NCBI GenBank assembly: GCA_038277395.1
Contig: CM076191.1
Span: forward strand, 93,244,822 to 93,308,821
Origin: Dryocosmus kuriphilus
Taxonomy: Eukaryota; Arthropoda; Insecta; Hymenoptera; Cynipidae
Direction of reading: 5' to 3'
Length of the DNA: 64,000 bases
Positions 59,100-64,000 of this stretch are shown one piece after another. How positions within the stretch are numbered: position 1 is the first letter of the stretch; the number at the start of each line of letters is the position of its first letter. Both the position numbers and the translations under genes were made by a program. The notes under the pieces were generated by a model. The model saw nothing but the letters and a program-made list of their open reading frames with translations, made no database searches and was not told the origin of the DNA.

Positions 59100-59215
59100 T
59101 ATTCCCTGTTTTTTGATACAATTCCTAGTTTTTTTTATTAGATTTTCGGTCATTTCCCGGTTTTTTTCCCGGTCAATTAAATTTTCGATCATCTCCCAGT
59201 TTTCCGGTTTAGTCG
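59100..59215 (-). repeat. CCCGGTTTT-type decayed repeat
   Basis: TTCCCTGTTTTT, TTTCCCGGTTTTTTTCCCGG and CTCCCAGTTTTCCGG resemble the inverted form of 26925-27005. Confidence 0.6.
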
Positions 59216-59264
59216 TTAAGCTATATATCAAATTTAAATTTACTGAACTCTACTTAAACAAAAA

Positions 59265-59480
59265 CAGATGCTTTAAATGATAAAATCAACTTTTTCAAGG
59301 TTCTTCAAATCATAAAATATTACTCAGTATCAATTTCAAATTCATTGAAAGCACTTTGAAGAACAGTAAACGCTTCAAATGATAACACTAACTCTTTGCA
59401 CACTTAGAATATTTTTAACTCAAAAAATAGTAATTGAAGTCAAGTACAAATTCGTCAAATACTCGTTGAAATAGTAGTGG
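59265..59480 (+). repeat. Imperfect tandem repeat, about 103 bp x 2
   Basis: GATGCTTTAAATGATAAAAT and AACGCTTCAAATGATAACAC start the two units. Confidence 0.5.
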
Positions 59481-61168
59481 CTTCAAGAGAATATAAATTG
59501 GGAAATTTTTTGATAGAATGGAATATATATTCTGGAAGCGTATGCATGGAAGCTATCTATAAGCTTCGGGATCAATTTATTATCCGATATTTCTTAAAGA
59601 GAAAGTATGAAAATGTGAAATGCTCCATTTTTCCCTAGTTGGTGGTTCCAATACAATTGGATGAAGAATTCTCCAAATTATAAAACATGTTTCCTCTATG
59701 ATAAGGTACACAGTTGAAAAGCTAAGACCAAAAGACAAAGCAACTGAAGCTCGAAGGTCACCAGATGCTAAAAATCTTAAAATAAATATATTTTATATAA
59801 TATATAAATACATGATCTGTGCAATTTGCACTACTTTGTTACCTATTAATTAGGTAGTCTGCTTTAATGTATACTTATGTTTTTTACGTATTTAAGTACT
59901 ACCTCAAGGTCAGGAGCAATCTCTCCGCAGTTGAAATCGGCTCTCGGAGAAATTCTTGCTTTTAATTAAAGGCGCTACTGGAGTTAGTATTTCCTCGAAC
60001 TTCATGCTAGATATTCTGCAGTAAACGTTAAATCTCTTAGAGTCTAATTTCAACAGAGGAAATAGGGTGTAAAATGCCCCACATGTTTTTTGAGCCTTAA
60101 AATTTTTAGATATTTGCTACGTCTACGGAATTCCATTTGTCTTCCTTTGTTCCGTTTTATTTTCAGAGCTACTATTGAAATGATTGGTAAAATTTGACTT
60201 CATATTTATACTCTAATATGCGAAGTCGTTTATCAGTTGAAACTATACGAACTCATATTGAAATTGTTACTATTTTAATTACTTAAGAATTTTTCTCAAC
60301 TTATTATCAATTGATAAATGATTTCGCACTCTTTCATCAGGAACTTGTTCCTAGTAATTCAGCTTGAGCCAGATAATTATTTATAACGATGAATTACATC
60401 CAAAACCATATCGTCTGATTCTGGTATATTATTTTGTATTTCATCTTTCATATTTTCTTCGTACATTTTTCCGTTATTATTTATACTTTTCATTTCAGAC
60501 TAATTAAACAGTTATTAGGATTAGTATTTTCTCACTTATTATTTTTATCACAGGTAAGTATATAAAAAACATCGGATGCAAATTGTGTTAATACGCAGAA
60601 ATTTTTCCAAATCTCAATGCAGCATTTATAATCAATAATATTATACTTCGTAATTTAAACTCGTATTAAATGCATTATAAGTTTCTTCAATTACATATTT
60701 TTATTTTTACTTATTTCTTAATTGCCTTAAATAAATTATGTTTTCAAACATTAGGACAAGACTATACTAAGAAGAAAACATGAAATTGTTCTTAAAACTT
60801 TGTAAGCTGCAGTTGGAAAATTCAAAATTAAAATATATTTTATATTATTTATTTAAATAAGTATATTAAAACGCATATTACAGGCCATTTTCTTCATGAT
60901 TTATAATTTCTAAAGATTTATCTCTGCGAGGTGAAACCTCTAGGATACACTGCTGTCAGATCTATCAAAAACTTATAAACATTTGAAACTTGCCGCCGCG
61001 AAAACTTGTAGCTACCAAAGTACGAAAAGTAAATAGATGTCCAGCAAATAACTCTCCGGAGTTAAGTTTCCGCTACTATACTGGTGAATTCAGCGACTGG
61101 GAGCGAGTTGCATTATCCTGGATGGCATTCACTCCCATGAGTACATTCTTGGGTCGCACCGAGGTCCG
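59481..61168. other. AT-rich DNA, no supported gene
   Basis: A 60-codon plus frame near 60990-61172 begins PPRKLVATKVRK, faintly like the histone H3 tail, but the rest does not follow. Confidence 0.45.
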
Positions 61169-61319
61169 TTAAGCTAGCACCTCCACAATCAAATTTCGAA
61201 ATTTTGTATAGCGTAGAATTTTGGGCTTTTTTTGGGTTTTTTTTTTGGGCACTAATAAATATTTTTGGGCTCCTTTACTTTTTTCAACAAATCGGCTTTC
61301 TTGTGGAGGTGCTAGCTTA
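61169..61319. mobile_element. Small inverted-repeat element, 151 bp
   Basis: TAAGCTAGCACCTCCACAA at 61170-61188 pairs perfectly with 61301-61319. A third, diverged copy of the arm starts at 61323, and ATTTTGGGCTTTTTTTGGG recurs after it (about 61380), so a second overlapping unit may follow. Confidence 0.75.
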
Positions 61320-61906
61320 CCATTAAGCTAGTACCTCTACTGTGTTAAATAATGAAATAATAAAAATTCGATTTTACTACAATTTTGGGCTTTTTTTGGG
61401 CTCTTGAATACCGCAAAAACCAATTTTCTAAAAACAACCCTTAAGATACAAAATCAACCACCTTCCAAAAAATTCGATTTTTCGCTAATATAATTTCTGC
61501 CATATCATTCTGGAAGAAAGAAGAATAGCACCCTCTTTTGCGTACTAATTAATCAAAATGGCATGCATGCACTCTAGCTTCCTTTCGTCTCGAGAAGGTG
61601 GAAGCATCCATCTTGTAGTGCATTCTTTACTCAACTCTCGTCAAGTTCAGTCAATTTACTTTTAGTTATTTTCTTTTAATTTATTATTAAAAATGCAAAT
61701 TCATCTCCATGGCATGAGTGCCGGTCCGTGGAAATCTTGAAGTTGAAGAGGTCGGAGTGTTACATTAAAAAAATTATGAAATAAGGTTTGCAAGTTTCCA
61801 AACTAGCTGGCGTAAAATAAATAAATAAAACTAATTAGTTCGAAATCATTTTATTGTACATTGGAACTTAAATTACCAAGAATTTTTCTTAAATAATTGT
61901 GCGAAA

Positions 61907-61994
61907 AAGATCCTCGTTTCACTCCATTGGGACTCGAATCCAGGTCTCTCGTTTACGGGTCGGTTACTGTATCCACTAAGCGACTAGAGAGACC
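61907..61994 (-). repeat. tRNA-derived SINE head or tRNA pseudogene
   Basis: Read on the minus strand there is an A-box-like AGTCGCTTAGTGGA (61985-61972) and a B-box-like GGATTCGAGTCC (61941-61930) at tRNA spacing. The T stem keeps about three pairs and the acceptor stem does not close, so this is not a working tRNA. Probably the promoter head of a SINE. Confidence 0.6.
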
Positions 61995-62215
61995 CAGAAT
62001 TATTCCTTTCTGACAGAACTATGTCGTATAATTAAAAAGACATCATCTAGTTCAAATGAACTTATAAATGTACTGAATTTTATAGGTTGACATAGGTTGT
62101 TAGGGTAGAGTTTTGTTTCATAACGGCTGAAAAATCTCAGCTTATGAACGATCGTCTACTTACCTAATGATAATTCAGAAATATATTTAAATTACCACGG
62201 TAAACATGGAAAAAA

Positions 62216-62345
62216 AATCTGCCCGCTTCGCGGGCGCATTGTCATCGTGCGCTTCGCGCGAAGTATGAGCGCGCCTAGGGAGCGCCACTGTTGGCACTCG
62301 CGCTTCGCGCTCGATAGATTATTCACCTCGCACTACGCGCTCGGT
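62216..62345. repeat. GC-rich hairpin cluster, inverted
   Basis: CTGCCCGC-TTC-GCGGGCG, TGCGCTTCGCGCGAAG, GCGCGCCTAGGGAGCGCC and CTCGCGCTTCGCGCTCG, in reverse order relative to 14648-14846; one more ACTTGCGCTTCGCGCTCG-type unit lies at 62441-62461. Confidence 0.85.
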
Positions 62346-63303
62346 GTTTATGGATCGTATAAACCTTTAAATTAAAAATTACGAAAGAAATTATTTTACT
62401 TAAGGTTCTGTCGCCCTTAAGGAATACATTCTCATCATGACACTTGCGCTTCGCGCTCGATAATTAAATTTTTTTTAAACTCATTGTAGATTGGTAAAGT
62501 TTTTTTGTGATTTTCCAAATTTTCACAATACAGGATTTCGATTCTTAAAAGTAAAATGATGAGTCTTATAAATAAATGTTGTAGCTCTTTCCAAGGTGAA
62601 CAATTCTGCTTGTTAATATTTTCTCATATCTTGCATAGTTTTGCTGAAAAGTGGTTTTCTTTATATTTCATAACATATTTCACGAATAACTCAAAAACTA
62701 CGCGTCTGCTCAAAAAAATGATAGAGCGAAAATTTGTAGATAGTTTTGAGGTGAACAACTTTGTTTATTATAATTTTTTCGTATCTTGCATAGTTTGGCG
62801 AGAAATTTGAAATTCTTTATATTTAATAACGTTTTAACGATTAAAACAAAAACCGTTTATTTTATCAAAAAACGGTTAAGACAAAATTTGTAGAGTTTTT
62901 TGAGGCGAACAATTTTACTTTTCACCACTTTTTCTGTATCTCTCATAGTTTAGCCGGAAAATGGATTTTTTGTTTTGTGAAAACCGTTTTTGATGGATAA
63001 AACCATAACCGTTGGTCAAAAATCGATGGTTAACGAACTCGTCCTTTCTTTTCACCCCTTAAAGAAGCGTACCAAAGCCCAATCCATTCCGATTAGTCCT
63101 TCGAAAATTATCGTGGGAACAGTCTCCAACGACAACAACGACAACGACGACGACGACGACGACGACAACGACAACGATGACAACAGACAGACAGACACGG
63201 ACGTAAAACCCGTTTTTTCGGATTCAGGAGGTCTCAGAACGTGGAGAATTCATGAAATCCGCGAAAGTCAGATTTTACATAAATCTAATACCTTCTCTGA
63301 CGA
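62346..63303 (-). mobile_element. ACATTCTCATC repeat element, copy 8, inverted
   Basis: Complete copy on the minus strand: the start motif is at about 63291-63303 (CGAGAATGTAAA on plus), the trinucleotide tract at 63122-63190, then sub-repeats, and the AAGACTCATC block at about 62555. Plus-strand frames of 84 and 110 codons here (the latter Asp/Asn-rich from the GTC/GTT tract) are translations of the repeat, not genes. Confidence 0.85.
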
Positions 63304-63310
63304 GAATGTA

Positions 63311-64000
63311 AAAATGTGGTAAATCGAGGTTTCGAATGGAATCCTATGTATATTCTGTATATTTTAAGCAGAAAAAAACTCACGCCATGAAGTAATTGAG
63401 GATATATAATCTTCCTTTCACACTTCGCATCCTTTCTTCCAGACTTTTATTCCTTCTATTGCCTAAGGCCGTTCCTAGAAACTAATCCGTGAACGCTTTC
63501 CATTTCCTCTTCTCCCTTTTAGAAGAAGACAATAAAATCCGATTCATTCTGATTGAATAGTTTCTTCAATCGGAATGAATGATGATTCTGAACTGGGTTT
63601 CACTCGAAGACTCAGATCGCTAGCTTAATCGGTTTCAGTTTGATTGAATTCGGAGTAGTACATTTTGGAAATTACAAGTTATGTAAGCTGCAGCTTTATT
63701 GACAAATAAAATGTGGAGAAATGAAGAAAAAATGACAGATTTTGTTTGGCAATTAGAAAAATTTAATATTAATAATAAGTTAATATTTTTATTTATTTAT
63801 AAAATATGTATTTATTATCAATTCTTTCCATTAAGAAAAAAAAAATTTAATTGACCTTCTCCCATTTTGGTTAAAAAATAATATACTCTGCGTGTAAATT
63901 ATAAAGTATAATTTAATAAGGATTTTTGAACTTATTGAAATTTTTATTTTAAAAGTTATTGAACAAAATATAACTTATTTTCTCCTATATCTATCCTACA
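63311..64000. other. AT-rich DNA without recognised feature
   Basis: A short imperfect hairpin (ATTCTGATTGAA / TTCAATCGGAAT) lies at about 63554-63584. Nothing else stands out. Confidence 0.5.

Noticed and set aside
60990..61172. Histone H3 tail-like start (PPRKLVATKVRK)
   Set aside because: Only about ten residues match and the following residues do not; too short to support a pseudogene call.
62990..63322. 110-codon Asp/Asn-rich frame
   Set aside because: The Asp/Asn run is the GTC/GTT tract read on the other strand, and the same frame appears, broken differently, in other copies of the repeat.

Overview
The window is AT-rich, intron-bearing, transposon-saturated eukaryotic DNA with no rRNA, operon, CRISPR or bacterial-type gene in it. 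Tc1/mariner, Ty1/copia, MULE and RTE-like remnants, plus a LINE whose ORF1 and endonuclease reading resembles elements common in ant and wasp genomes, suggest an arthropod, most likely an insect and possibly a hymenopteran (inference, moderate confidence). I see no convincing host housekeeping gene; almost every coding signal is a decayed mobile-element gene.

Layout. 1-8.1 kb: a 5' mariner fragment ending at a (TA)16 tract, an inverted/tandem repeat array (1.3-2.3 kb), an unplaced GC-richer stretch (3.6-4.1 kb), and a minus-strand copia pol relic with its 3' LTR (5.1-8.1 kb). 9-25 kb: a repeat field built from about 1 kb elements bounded by ACATTCTCATC / GATGAGAATGT, each with a GTC/GTT trinucleotide tract and about 153 bp internal sub-repeats, often followed by clusters of GC-rich hairpins with 3-nt loops. 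Part of it is a 1.86 kb tandem duplication (13.26-16.97 kb), and larger pieces recur on the far side of a 4.1 kb MULE with 1.49 kb terminal inverted repeats (17.1-21.2 kb). 25-35 kb: mostly AT-rich, with two foldback elements and a cryptic ATTTCAAAGGATTTTA-like repeat field. 35-38 kb: a hAT-like transposase fragment and a minus-strand LINE. 38-46.4 kb: two more degraded mariner-superfamily elements, a 459 bp-period repeat and two orphan coding fragments. 62.2-63.3 kb: an inverted copy of the ACATTCTCATC element.

The most interesting region is 46.4-56.1 kb. An RTE-like LINE was split by two later insertions: a 721 bp foldback element with a TTAA-like target, and a 6,697 bp element (48,094-54,790) with CACTGTAAAAAA termini flanked by TA. 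That large element has no recognisable DDE transposase. It carries, on its minus strand, a zinc-finger reading (four C2H2-type units, one broken by a stop) followed by a six-exon gene with a PB1/ubiquitin-like start and a body resembling the multi-copy animal proteins annotated 'sterile alpha motif domain-containing protein 3-like'. Most splice sites can be placed exactly and the frame stays open across them, except for one homopolymer frameshift and one lost acceptor. This looks like an unclassified two-gene mobile element and is my best candidate for a previously undescribed system.

56-64 kb holds a 936 bp MITE with GGGGAAC/GGGGCAAAATGG-type ends, a small glutamine-rich ORF, a perfect 24-bp-arm hairpin, a tRNA-derived SINE head and otherwise unremarkable AT-rich DNA. 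Family assignments are from recognition of motifs; no database search was possible.
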